Origin: an uncultured Prevotellaceae bacterium
Lineage (GTDB): Bacteria > Bacteroidota > Bacteroidia > Bacteroidales > Bacteroidaceae
Direction of reading: 5' to 3'
DNA: 64,000 nt
NCBI GenBank assembly: GCA_949295905.1
Contig: CASFNA010000016.1
Coordinates: 62,001-126,000, forward strand
Position 1 is the stretch's first letter, and each line of letters opens with the position of its first letter. Both the position numbers and the translations under genes were made by a program. The notes beneath the pieces are model-generated. The model worked only from the letters and a program-made list of their open reading frames with translations, ran no database searches and was not told the origin of the DNA. Positions 1 to 8,628 of this stretch are shown in pieces.

Positions 1-1
1 G

Positions 2-3000
2 ATACTTAACCTTGCATATTATCCCGACGAACGCGGCCCGTACAACTTCGACCCAGGGCTGAATTACGACGGAACGCTGCCTAATCCGCAACGCCGCTGG
101 GGCGGAATGATGCGCAAGCTGGACACCAGCGACTTCGAGACGGCCAACATAGAGTACATCGAATTTTGGCTGCTTGACCCGTTCATCTATTCCAACGAGC
201 AGCCTGACGCCAATCAATACGGCGGCGACTTGTACATAAACCTTGGCGAAGTGAGCGAGGACATACTGCGTGATGGCCGCAAGTTCTACGAAAGCGGAAT
301 GCCTGTGGACGGCTCGCAGAGCTTCACTACCACTCAATGGGGCAAAATCCCGACACAAGCCACCGTGACATACGCCTTCGCCACGACCGACGGTTCCCGT
401 GAGTTGCAGGACGTCGGCTATAATGGCTTGACCGATGCGGAGGAGCGTGAGTTCGGCCCTTACCAGGAATTCCTGTCTGCAATACAAGGACGTGTGTCGC
501 CGGCGCAGCTCGATTCAATAATGAACGACCCTGCAAATGACGACTACCACTATTTCCGCGGCTCGGACTTCGACCGCATCGAAGCTCCAATCCTGTACCG
601 ATACAAGCGCATAAACAATCCGCAAGGCAACTCGCCTGACAGCAACAACCGCACGGAAAGCTACGATACGTCGTACAAGACCACGCCCGACGTGGAGGAC
701 ATAAACCAGGATTACACCCTCAACGAGTACGAAAACTACTACCAGTACCGCATATCCATGCGCCCGGAAGACTTTGTCGTAGGGCGGAACTTCATCGTTG
801 ACAAGCGTGAGACTTCTCCTACGCTGCGCAACGGACAGCCGGGTCACGCCACTTGGTACCAGTTCCGCATACCGCTGGACGACTTCGAGACGCGCGTCGG
901 CTCCATAAACGACTTCTCTTCAATCCGTTTCATGCGGATGTTCCTCACCGATTTCCAGAAACCGATAGTCCTCCGCTTCGCTACTTTGGACCTTGTGCGC
1001 GGCGAGTGGCGTGCATATGAGCAGCCGCTTGACAACACCTCGCACGAAAGCGGAAGCATGTCTGTCAGTGCGGTGAACATCGAGGAGAACAACGACAAGA
1101 GCCCCGTGAACTACATCTTGCCGCCGGGCATCACCCGCGAGCAAGACCCTACGCAGCCGCAGCTGGCCGAAGAGAACGAGCAGGCATTGAGTTTTACGGT
1201 CAACAACTTCTCCACTAACGAGGCGAAGGCCGTCTACAAGAACACCACGCTCGACCTGCGCCAGTACAAACGGCTCGAGATGTTTGTACACGCCAACGCC
1301 TTCGAACAGAACACTACAAACCTTACAGACAACCAGCTGGCCGTGTTTGTCCGCCTGGGAAGCGACTACCGGAGCAATTATTATGAGTACGAAATCCCAT
1401 TGAAGCTCACCGCTCCCGGTAATTACAGCCGTTATTCGGTAGAGGACGCACGCATGGTGTGGCCCGAGGAGAACATGCTCGACATACCGCTGAGCGTATT
1501 CACCGACCTGAAGAAGGCCCGCAACACGGCCAAGTCACAAGGGCTCGCATCGTTCAGCAGCGCTTATACCGCTTACGACGAGGACAAACCGAACAACAAA
1601 ATCAGCATAGTGGGCAACCCTACGCTCGGCGAAGTGAAGACGATGATGATTGGTGTGCGCAACCTTTCGGGCGAAACAAAGTCGGGCGAGGTGTGGGTCA
1701 ACGAGCTTAGGCTTAAAGAATACAACAACACCGGGGGCTGGGCGGCACAGGGCACGCTGAACGTGCAGCTGTCAGACGTAGGTTCGCTGAACGCCACGGG
1801 CAAGATTGTTACCGACGGATTCGGCGGCATAGAGGACGGCGTGGCCGAGCGTTCGCAGGACGACTACAAGACATACAGCTTCACGGCGAACATAGAGCTT
1901 GGACGCTTCTTCCCCGACAAGGCCAAGGTTACCGCACCTCTTTATTACTCTATAACGAAGGAAGAGACGCGCCCGAAGTACAATCCGCTCGACACCGACA
2001 TGCTGCTTGACGAGTCGCTCGACGCAATGGGCGACACTCACGAGCGTGACTCGGTGGAGCGCATAGCCGTGACGAAGACCACGAATACCAACTTCTCGCT
2101 CTCGAACGTGCGTGTAGGCATACAGACCAAGCGGCATCCCATGCCTTACGACCCTGCCAACTTCTCGTTCAGCTACAGCCACAGCCACAGCTATTCGAGC
2201 GGAGAGACCACCGTGTACGAGAAGGAAGACAACTGGCGCGGAGCGTTGAACTATAGCTATACGCCCGTATACAAGCCATTTGAACCGTTCAAGAAGATGA
2301 TAAAGAGCAAGAGCAAATGGTTTGACATACTAAAGCGTTTCGGGCTGAACTGGCTGCCGCAGAACATAACGTTCGACACGGAGATGACGCGCAACTACTA
2401 TGAATTGCAGGAGCGCGACATGGAGAGTACGGAGGGAAACATGCTTCCTCTTACTTTCAGCGAGCAGTTCCTGTGGAATAGGGCGTTCTCCGTGCGCTGG
2501 GACTTGACAAAGAACCTGCACATGAATTTCAGCAGCGCGACCAATGCTGAGATAGAAGAGCCGTACACTCCGGTGAACAAAGACCTTTACCCTGACCGCT
2601 ATTCGGCGTGGAAAGACTCTGTGTGGACGAGCATAAAGGACTTCGGCAGGCCGTTGGACTACAACCAGACGTTATCCGCTTCTTACCAGTTGCCGCTCAA
2701 CTTAATCCCAATTTTCGACTGGATTAACGCCGACGGCAACTACAACGCCACATACAACTGGACACGCGGCTCGGAGCTTGAGGACGGGACGTCGCTCGGC
2801 AACTCGGTAACGATGAACCGCCAGTACAACATCAACGGAACGTTCAACCTCGAGAGGTTGTACAACCATGTGCCGTTCCTCAAGAAAGCCAACGACCGTT
2901 TCAACAAGTCGGCGCGGCAGTCGCGCCTTCCCGACATGAGGAGGCGCAACCAGCGCAACTCCAGGACGGCAGGAAGAAACGGCAAGGACGACAAGGACGG

Positions 3001-4738
3001 CGAAAAGGAAAAGAAGGTGTTGCCGAAGAACAAGCGCAGCTTCGAGAAGGAGATAGTGCTTATGCCCGACACGCAGCTCGTCGTTTCGCACGGCAAGAAG
3101 AGCAAACGCCTGATTGTAAGCGCGAAGACCAAGGACGGCAAGGCTTTCCGCCTGAAGTACAAGAAGGTAGACAACAACCGTATACGCATAACCAACGAGG
3201 TTGACACGCCCACCACCGTGAAGCTCACTGTTACGCCGAAGGCTCCGCTTGACGACACCAAGTGGTACAAGGCGGCGCAGTGCGTGGCGCGCGGACTGAT
3301 GCTTGTGCGCAACGTAAGCTTCTCTTACCGCAACCAGTACAGCATGTACCTGCCCGGCTTCATGCCCGAGGTGGGCGACATGTTCGGCCAGCGTGGGGGC
3401 GACATAATGGCTCCCGGAGTAGGTTTCGCCTTCGGTTTCGCCGGCGACAGCTACATCGACAAGGCTGCCGAGCGCGGCTGGCTGCTCATGGCCGACAGCG
3501 TTGCCACGCCGGCCACGACCAGCCTTACCGAGGATTTCCAGTTGCGCATGACGCTCGAGCCGGTGAAAAACCTGAAGATAGACCTCAACGCCAGCCGCAC
3601 GGAAACAAAGTCGAAGAGCATACAGTACATGTATCAGGGCAACCCCACTACGCAGAGCGGCACGCTGACCATGACTACGATAAGCCTCGGCAGCGCGTTC
3701 GAGGGAATGGGCGACGCGAAGAACGGTTATAGCTCAAAGACGTTCGAGAAGTTCTGCAATTCGCTGGAGACGTTCCGCAGCCGCGTCGAGGCGCAGTATG
3801 CCGGTGCCACTTACCCTGCCGGGACGGCACTGGCGGGCAAGCCCTTCGACCCTGCCAACGGCACCGTGAGCAAGTACAGCGCCGACGTGATGGTGCCGGC
3901 GTTCCTCTCGGCGTACACGTCAATGGGCGGAAACTCGCTTTCCATATTCCCCACCTTGTCGCGCCTGCTGCCCAACTGGACGCTGCGTTACAGCGGACTG
4001 GTGCAGCTGCCGTGGTTCCGCGACGTGTTCAAGAGCTTCAACATCAACCACTCTTACAAGAGCATCTATGCCGTAGGCTCGTACAGCTCGTACTCCACGT
4101 TCCAGGAATACATGAACGGCCTGGGCTTCATCAGCGACGCCACCACGGGCAACCCCGTGCCGGGCAGCATGTTCAACGTGAGCACGGTGAGCATAAACGA
4201 GGCCTTCTCGCCGCTGCTGGGCGTTGACATGACCTTCCACAACAACCTTACCTGCAAGTTGGAATACCGCAAGACGCGCGTGCTCAGCCTGAGCATGACG
4301 AGCATACAGATTAACGAGGCCGTAAGCAACGACTGGGTGGTGGGCATGAGCTACAAGATAAACAACTTCAAGCTGTTCGGCGGCCGCCGTCGCCGCCGTG
4401 TGCGTTCAAGCTCCGGCAACAACCAGACTGACAACCGTTCGTCATCCTCGTCAAGCTCGCGCGGCAGCGGCTTCAACACCGACCTGAACCTGCGACTCGA
4501 CCTGTCATACCGCAAGCAGGCATCCATATGCCGCGACATAGCCTCGATGACAAGCTCGGCAAGCAGCGGCAACACGGCTTTCAAGCTGTCGTTCTCTGCC
4601 GACTACACGCTTTCGCGCCTGCTTACCATGAGCTTCTATTACGACCGCCAGACCAACACTCCGCTGCTGTCGTCGAGCAGTTACCCGACGACTACGCAGG
4701 ACTTCGGCCTCAGCCTGAAGTTCTCGCTTACCCGTTGA
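2..4738 (+). CDS. sprA: SprA, T9SS/gliding motility outer-membrane translocon protein (3' part)
   Basis: The reading frame is open from base 2, so the true start lies upstream of the window; about 1,579 C-terminal residues are present, against roughly 2,400 in full SprA proteins. The first residues read through YYPDERGPYNFDP and RRWGGMMR, a signature stretch of the SprA family. SprA forms the very large outer-membrane beta-barrel through which type IX secretion substrates leave the cell in Bacteroidota. The region shows alternating beta-strand character with many aromatic residues. A basic linker rich in Arg and Lys lies near residues 950-1000 of the visible part, and a Ser/Arg-rich stretch comes just before the final strands. 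The protein ends in short barrel strands (GLSLKFSLTR). It is followed by a 22-bp repeat array rather than a gene on the same transcript. The identity is secure; only the length is incomplete. Confidence 0.95.
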   Translation: MLNLAYYPDERGPYNFDPGLNYDGTLPNPQRRWGGMMRKLDTSDFETANIEYIEFWLLDPFIYSNEQPDANQYGGDLYINLGEVSEDILRDGRKFYESGMPVDGSQSFTTTQWGKIPTQATVTYAFATTDGSRELQDVGYNGLTDAEEREFGPYQEFLSAIQGRVSPAQLDSIMNDPANDDYHYFRGSDFDRIEAPILYRYKRINNPQGNSPDSNNRTESYDTSYKTTPDVEDINQDYTLNEYENYYQYRISMRPEDFVVGRNFIVDKRETSPTLRNGQPGHATWYQFRIPLDDFETRVGSINDFSSIRFMRMFLTDFQKPIVLRFATLDLVRGEWRAYEQPLDNTSHESGSMSVSAVNIEENNDKSPVNYILPPGITREQDPTQPQLAEENEQALSFTVNNFSTNEAKAVYKNTTLDLRQYKRLEMFVHANAFEQNTTNLTDNQLAVFVRLGSDYRSNYYEYEIPLKLTAPGNYSRYSVEDARMVWPEENMLDIPLSVFTDLKKARNTAKSQGLASFSSAYTAYDEDKPNNKISIVGNPTLGEVKTMMIGVRNLSGETKSGEVWVNELRLKEYNNTGGWAAQGTLNVQLSDVGSLNATGKIVTDGFGGIEDGVAERSQDDYKTYSFTANIELGRFFPDKAKVTAPLYYSITKEETRPKYNPLDTDMLLDESLDAMGDTHERDSVERIAVTKTTNTNFSLSNVRVGIQTKRHPMPYDPANFSFSYSHSHSYSSGETTVYEKEDNWRGALNYSYTPVYKPFEPFKKMIKSKSKWFDILKRFGLNWLPQNITFDTEMTRNYYELQERDMESTEGNMLPLTFSEQFLWNRAFSVRWDLTKNLHMNFSSATNAEIEEPYTPVNKDLYPDRYSAWKDSVWTSIKDFGRPLDYNQTLSASYQLPLNLIPIFDWINADGNYNATYNWTRGSELEDGTSLGNSVTMNRQYNINGTFNLERLYNHVPFLKKANDRFNKSARQSRLPDMRRRNQRNSRTAGRNGKDDKDGEKEKKVLPKNKRSFEKEIVLMPDTQLVVSHGKKSKRLIVSAKTKDGKAFRLKYKKVDNNRIRITNEVDTPTTVKLTVTPKAPLDDTKWYKAAQCVARGLMLVRNVSFSYRNQYSMYLPGFMPEVGDMFGQRGGDIMAPGVGFAFGFAGDSYIDKAAERGWLLMADSVATPATTSLTEDFQLRMTLEPVKNLKIDLNASRTETKSKSIQYMYQGNPTTQSGTLTMTTISLGSAFEGMGDAKNGYSSKTFEKFCNSLETFRSRVEAQYAGATYPAGTALAGKPFDPANGTVSKYSADVMVPAFLSAYTSMGGNSLSIFPTLSRLLPNWTLRYSGLVQLPWFRDVFKSFNINHSYKSIYAVGSYSSYSTFQEYMNGLGFISDATTGNPVPGSMFNVSTVSINEAFSPLLGVDMTFHNNLTCKLEYRKTRVLSLSMTSIQINEAVSNDWVVGMSYKINNFKLFGGRRRRRVRSSSGNNQTDNRSSSSSSSRGSGFNTDLNLRLDLSYRKQASICRDIASMTSSASSGNTAFKLSFSADYTLSRLLTMSFYYDRQTNTPLLSSSSYPTTTQDFGLSLKFSLTR

Positions 4739-4876
4739 CGGCGCGCGTTGTTGGCAGCCGGCAACAGGCTTGCGTAAAACCGTTACATTTTCAGCCTGTT
4801 TTGCTTTCATTGTAGCCTGTACAGTGTGGCGCGTACGGTAAACCGTAACGTTTACGCATGTGTTTGCTTACGATGT

Positions 4877-4942
4877 GAAAGGCCGTCTTTTGCAATCCAA
4901 AAGGCGGCCTTTTACATTGCGGAAGACCGTCTTTCGCATCCC
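4877..4942. repeat. 22-bp repeat array A1 (3 units)
   Basis: Units begin at 4877, 4899 and 4921, exactly 22 bp apart. Cores are GAAAGGCCGTCTTTTGC, AAAAGGCGGCCTTTTAC and a weaker GGAAGACCGTCTTTCGC. The rest of the gap 4739-5126 holds AT-rich sequence before the next gene and nothing else I recognise. Confidence 0.85.
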
Positions 4943-5126
4943 CGTTGGCCGTGTCTTGCAGAGTGGTTGGCATATCCCGTTTTTACAGAACTGTGTACAA
5001 AATTCTGTTTTAACATAAAATTTCTTCGTTTTTTTGCTTGATTGTAATTTTTATTTTGTTATTTTGTAGGCGTGAAAAGCAATGTATGTGTAAAACATGT
5101 GACTGTTTGACTTAAAATCTGTAACT

Positions 5127-5345
5127 ATGGACGCGGAAAAGGTTGTTATCGGGGAAAATGCCGGCTTGGTATGGCGGACGTTGTACAACAGGCGGCTTTC
5201 ATGGGATGAACTTGTGCGCGAGACCGGCCTTGAGCCAGTCAAGCTTGCCTTGGCTGTAGGCTGGTTGGCCCGTGAGGACAAGATATCCTTCACGTCGGAC
5301 GGCGGAGTCATGTTCTTTGAAGTTTATCAGGAGCATTACTATTGA
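5127..5345 (+). CDS. Winged helix-turn-helix domain protein (DUF2582-like)
   Basis: This 72-residue protein matches the small winged-helix family annotated as DUF2582, common in Bacteroidales. Visible features are a helix-turn-helix stretch (LSWDELVRETGLEPVKLALA, about residues 28-47) followed by GWLAREDKISF, the recognition-helix-to-wing transition of such folds. It has no signal peptide and should be cytoplasmic. It probably binds DNA or RNA, but no target is known for the family. It stands alone: a GC-rich hairpin follows about 40 bp after the stop, and the next gene has its own promoter. The start is the first ATG in a short AT-rich leader. Family assignment is from memory of similar proteins. 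Confidence 0.8.
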   Translation: MDAEKVVIGENAGLVWRTLYNRRLSWDELVRETGLEPVKLALAVGWLAREDKISFTSDGGVMFFEVYQEHYY

Positions 5346-5385
5346 CCGCGCGCAAGTTAATCGTACGTACTTCTCATCTTCGCGT

Positions 5386-5418
5386 CGGGCGGCGTTCCCT
5401 TTCAGGGTGCGCCGCCCG
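5386..5418 (+). terminator. GC-rich hairpin after the DUF2582-like gene
   Basis: CGGGCGGCG at 5386-5394 pairs with CGCCGCCCG at 5410-5418, and CCCT/AGGG continue the stem inside the loop. There is no strong T tract, so termination is likely but not certain. The rest of the 5346-5718 gap holds the promoter of the next gene and otherwise nothing recognised. Confidence 0.5.
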
Positions 5419-5626
5419 GTGTTGCATTGGATGCCATGCCCCGTCGGCCAAGTGAATGCAGGCGTTTGTCCTGTCCGCGCCGGTTTTACGTTCCGCCGTG
5501 CTTGTACGGTTTTTTACTGGCATGCGTTCGGTGCGGAAAATTATCTTCCTGATAAATGAAAAGCGAATCTCTTTCTACATTTGCATTATGCCATACTCAT
5601 GTGAAACAGTACGGGCAGCGTCTCTG

Positions 5627-5695
5627 AAATAAAAATAAATGTCGTTTTACTCGCATTTATTTTGTATTTCACTCTACTTGCACTATCTTTGCACC
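5627..5695 (+). promoter_or_regulatory. Promoter of the CorC-like gene, AT-rich upstream region
   Basis: A TTTG at 5661-5664 and TATCTTTG at 5684-5691 are 19 bp apart, the Bacteroidetes sigma arrangement. An AAATAAAAATAAAT tract lies just upstream, like an UP element. The whole stretch resembles the promoter at 50031-50094. Confidence 0.65.
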
Positions 5696-5718
5696 GGAAA
5701 CAATATGTGTAACCATTA

Positions 5719-7008
5719 ATGGACGAAATTTTTATCATTCTGCTATTGATATTGCTTAATGGCATATTTGCCATGTCAGAGATAGCAGTAATCCAGGCAA
5801 GAAAAACAACTTTATCCAACGACGAGAAGAAGGGCAGCAGGGGAGCGCGCACGGCTTTGCGCCTGGCCAACGACCCTGACCGCTTCCTTTCCACGGTGCA
5901 GATAGGCATAACGCTTATAGGCATCTTGACCGGTATATATTCAGGCGCAACCATCTCCGGGCGGTTCTCCGATGTGTTCGAGAGCCTTGGCATGGCCGAG
6001 CGTTGGGCTTACCCCCTTGCCCAAGGCCTGATAGTCATCATCGTAACTTACCTCACCATCGTCTTCGGCGAGCTCGTGCCCAAGCGCATCGGCATGAGTG
6101 TGGCCGAGCGCGTGTCAAAGGTAATAGCGCGCCCCATGTACGTATTGTCGGTCATTGCGGGGCCGTTCGTGTGGATACTCTCCAAAAGTACCGAAGCCAT
6201 GGTCAACCTTCTCGGGGTCAAGGATGCCGAGACAAAGGTGACTGAAGAAGACATCAAGTCAATCGTACAGGAAGGCAAGGAGGACGGCGAAGTGCAGGAA
6301 GTGGAGCAGGACATCGTCGAACGCGTCTTCATGCTCGGCGACCTGACCGTAGACTCCATCATGACCCACCGTTCGGATGTCGTTACGCTCGACGTAAGCA
6401 TGACCAACGAGGAGATAAAGCAGGTAATCACCGACAACCTCTACGAGGCCTATCCGCTTATCGACCGCGGCATAGACAACATCCTCGGAGTGGTGTTGCT
6501 GAAGGACTTGCTCTTCCGTCTTGACGGCGAGACGCCCAACCTTAAGGCACTGATGCACCCAGCCGTGTACTTCTACGAGAACATGAGCGTGTACAAAGCA
6601 CTCGAACAGATGAAGGAGAAACGCCTCACGCAGGCGTTCATCTGCGACGAGTTCGGCAGCTTCCAGGGCATAGTCACCCTGCGCGACATCCTCGAAGGCC
6701 TTGTAGGCAACATCGACGGAGTGGCCGAAGAGCCTGAAATCGTAAAGCGCGAAGGCTCCGAAAGCTGGCTCGTAGACGGCCAGTGCTCGTTCTACGACTT
6801 CCTTTCTTACTTCGACAAGGAGGACCTTTACGACAGCGAGCAGCAAGACTACAACACCCTGGCAGGCCTCATCATAGAGCAGCTGAAGCATATCCCGCAA
6901 GCCGGGGAGCGCACCGACTGGAACTGCTTTAACCTTGAAATAGTTGACATGGACGGTGTGCGCATAGACAAAGTGCTCGTAACGATGAAGGAAGAAGACA
7001 AGGAGTAA
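5719..7008 (+). CDS. CNNM/CorC-family membrane protein with CBS domains (hemolysin family)
   Basis: The 429-residue protein has the standard layout of the TlyC/CorC group. The N-terminal DUF21/CNNM membrane region spans roughly residues 1-190 (MDEIFIILLLILLNGIFA, then a SEIA motif, and further hydrophobic segments near 95-155). Two CBS domains follow at about 205-325 (YPLIDRGIDNILGVVLLKDL; FICDEFGSFQGIVTLRDILE). A CorC/HlyC C-terminal domain occupies about 345-420. Family members are linked to magnesium or cobalt handling and cation efflux; the name hemolysin is historical. The protein should lie in the inner membrane with its CBS domains in the cytoplasm, where they may sense adenine nucleotides. 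It is a single gene with its own strong promoter and a perfect terminator at 7060. The exact substrate cannot be read from sequence. Confidence 0.92.
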   Translation: MDEIFIILLLILLNGIFAMSEIAVIQARKTTLSNDEKKGSRGARTALRLANDPDRFLSTVQIGITLIGILTGIYSGATISGRFSDVFESLGMAERWAYPLAQGLIVIIVTYLTIVFGELVPKRIGMSVAERVSKVIARPMYVLSVIAGPFVWILSKSTEAMVNLLGVKDAETKVTEEDIKSIVQEGKEDGEVQEVEQDIVERVFMLGDLTVDSIMTHRSDVVTLDVSMTNEEIKQVITDNLYEAYPLIDRGIDNILGVVLLKDLLFRLDGETPNLKALMHPAVYFYENMSVYKALEQMKEKRLTQAFICDEFGSFQGIVTLRDILEGLVGNIDGVAEEPEIVKREGSESWLVDGQCSFYDFLSYFDKEDLYDSEQQDYNTLAGLIIEQLKHIPQAGERTDWNCFNLEIVDMDGVRIDKVLVTMKEEDKE

Positions 7009-7059
7009 TCAAGGATTAAGAGCCAAGAACTGAAAGTCAGCATAAGGCTAACTAAGAGA

Positions 7060-7096
7060 AATACCCTTGTCGTGTCACCGGCAAGGGTATTTTTCT
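7060..7096 (+). terminator. Rho-independent terminator after the CorC-like gene
   Basis: AATACCCTTG at 7060-7069 pairs perfectly with CAAGGGTATT at 7082-7091 and runs into TTTTTCTT. Just upstream (7027-7056) is a motif GAACTGAAAGTCAG...GCTAACTAAG that recurs in three other intergenic elements of this window. Confidence 0.85.
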
Positions 7097-7156
7097 TGAC
7101 TTTTGGTTGTTGGTTCATAGTTCGGCAAGTTATTAACACTTAAATTATAATAGGTT

Positions 7157-7726
7157 ATGGAAATACAGAATGCACAAGACTTTCAGGCCTTGTCGATAGC
7201 GAGGCTCATCATGCAGGCCATGAATTACGACTGCTGCCGCTACTTCACGGGGCCTGACCATACGCTCGACGACTTCGAGCGCGTGATGACTTCGTTGGTA
7301 TTGTCAGGCAAGTCGCAGTACAGCTACCTTAACACCTTGGTGGCGATAGACGAGGACGGCGGGCTGTGCGGCGCCTGCGTGTCGTACGACGGGGCGCGCC
7401 TGCGCGAACTGCGCAAGGCTTTCATTGATGCCGCAAAGGAAAACTTTGGCCGCGACTTCAGCTCCATGCCCGACGAGACTCAGGCCGGCGAACTTTACAT
7501 TGACAGCATAGCTGTGCCCGAGAACTGCCGTGGCAAGGGCATAGCGACAGCCCTGCTCAACGCCACCATAGACAAGGCGCGCGGCATGGGGTTGCCTGCC
7601 GTCGGCCTGCTCGTAGATACAGGCAACCCGAAGGCCGAGAAGCTGTACACGCGTGTGGGCTTCAAGTTTGTAGGGGAGAACTCTTGGGGCGGACACCCCA
7701 TGAGACATTTGCAGTACGTTTTATGA
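7157..7726 (+). CDS. GNAT-family N-acetyltransferase
   Basis: This 189-residue protein has the GNAT signature: a beta4 strand LYIDSIAV at about 113-120 followed by the acetyl-CoA pyrophosphate loop CRGKGIATALL (R125-G126-K127-G128). Further on, LLVDTGNPKAEKLYTRVGFKFVGE is the usual beta5-to-GF region. It should transfer an acetyl group from acetyl-CoA to an amine; the N-terminal half, which sets substrate choice, has no feature I recognise. It is cytoplasmic. It is preceded by a short AT-rich leader after the previous terminator and is followed by its own terminator hairpin, so it looks monocistronic. Confidence 0.9.
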   Translation: MEIQNAQDFQALSIARLIMQAMNYDCCRYFTGPDHTLDDFERVMTSLVLSGKSQYSYLNTLVAIDEDGGLCGACVSYDGARLRELRKAFIDAAKENFGRDFSSMPDETQAGELYIDSIAVPENCRGKGIATALLNATIDKARGMGLPAVGLLVDTGNPKAEKLYTRVGFKFVGENSWGGHPMRHLQYVL

Positions 7727-7782
7727 CATGTTGTCCGCCCGTCGGCGGCATACGGTGCGGCTGACGGCCGTGCCCCCAATTG

Positions 7783-7827
7783 GCTGGAGCTGTCCAAGCA
7801 TCATGTTTGGGCGGCTCCAGCTTTGTT
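7783..7827 (+). terminator. Terminator hairpin after the GNAT gene
   Basis: GCTGGAGCTGTCCAA at 7783-7797 pairs with TTGGGCGGCTCCAGC at 7807-7821 (15 bp, two of them G-U in RNA), followed by TTTGTTT. It lies about 55 bp after the stop of the GNAT gene. Confidence 0.75.
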
Positions 7828-7936
7828 TAAGGAAGGTTCGCCGGTATTGTCTGCGCCGCCATTTTGCTGCCTTTTGTGTCGTGGGTTGGGCTGCTTGGAA
7901 CGTGTGTCCGACAGCTTCGCGCAGGCTTCTGCATCC

Positions 7937-8024
7937 AAGAGGTGGCAAAACGCATTGCGAAAGGTGGCCTTTCACATTGCAAAAGGCCGCCTTTTGCAGG
8001 TCAAAAGACGGCCTTTCGCAACAT
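7937..8024. repeat. 22-bp repeat array A2 (4 units)
   Basis: Units start at 7937 (degenerate), 7959, 7981 and 8003, in strict 22-bp phase. Cores include GAAAGGTGGCCTTTCAC, AAAAGGCCGCCTTTTGC and AAAAGACGGCCTTTCGC. With the terminator at 7783 and the promoter at 8141 it accounts for the readable content of the gap 7727-8202. Confidence 0.85.
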
Positions 8025-8117
8025 GCTGTATGCCAGGCTGTTGCACGGTTGTATGCAAGACGCTTGTCCGGATGCACCCGGCGGCATGCCGTTTGCCGTT
8101 TTTTTATCGTGCAAAAG

Positions 8118-8150
8118 TTGCATGTACCGCCTTAAAAATGTATTTTTGCA
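8118..8150 (+). promoter_or_regulatory. Likely promoter of the GNAT-IbrA-IbrB-like operon
   Basis: TATTTTTG at 8141-8148 fits the TAnnTTTG -7 element, with a TTG at 8118-8120 near the expected -33 position. It is the only such match just upstream of the operon. Confidence 0.5.
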
Positions 8151-8202
8151 ATGCTGTTGAGGCTGCCATACAGGTGGCCGGCGGCATGGAAAAATGATTT
8201 AA

Positions 8203-8628
8203 ATGGACATAATACGACTGGGCGGCACCGAGCGGCGGCTCTACGAACTCGTGGCCCCGCTGGTGATGGATGCCGCCGTAATCAGGCAGAACAACGGTTA
8301 CCCCTTCAAGACTTCGGACAAATACGTGTGGTATGTGGCGTGCCAGGGCGGCACGGCAAGGGGGTTCATGCCGCTGAAGCGCAGTGCGTGCCGTGTGCTC
8401 ATAGACAATTATTACGCCGAGGGCGACGACCCGGAGGTGCTCGCCTTGCTGCTGGCGGCGGCGGTGAAGGGGCGCGACGGCGGCGCGGAGCTTGCGGCCA
8501 TGGTGCAGAAGAGGCATGTGGACGTGTTCCGCCGTGGCGGCTTTGAGACTGTGGCCGGGCTGAAAAACTATGACAAGATGACATTTGCAATGAAGGAAAG
8601 GGCTGAGGGCGATGATACGTCAGCTTGA
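8203..8628 (+). CDS. Small GNAT-like protein, first gene of the Ibr-like operon
   Basis: This 141-residue cytoplasmic protein is not one I can name. Its C-terminal VDVFRRGGFETVAGLKNYDKM (about 106-126) looks like the beta5/alpha4 end of a GNAT fold, and CRVLIDNYYAEGDDPEVLALLLAAAV could form the preceding strand and helix. The usual pyrophosphate-binding RxxGxG loop is not evident, so it may be a degenerate or non-catalytic acetyltransferase fold. Its last 17 bases overlap the start of the next gene, so the two are probably translationally coupled. The function should be read with its partners: a PAPS-reductase-fold ATP pyrophosphatase and a ParB-fold protein. Confidence 0.75.
   Translation: MDIIRLGGTERRLYELVAPLVMDAAVIRQNNGYPFKTSDKYVWYVACQGGTARGFMPLKRSACRVLIDNYYAEGDDPEVLALLLAAAVKGRDGGAELAAMVQKRHVDVFRRGGFETVAGLKNYDKMTFAMKERAEGDDTSA

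Noticed and set aside
5272-5559. A 95-codon frame after the DUF2582-like gene
   Set aside because: It overlaps that gene and a GC-rich hairpin, and its composition looks like non-coding GC-rich sequence.
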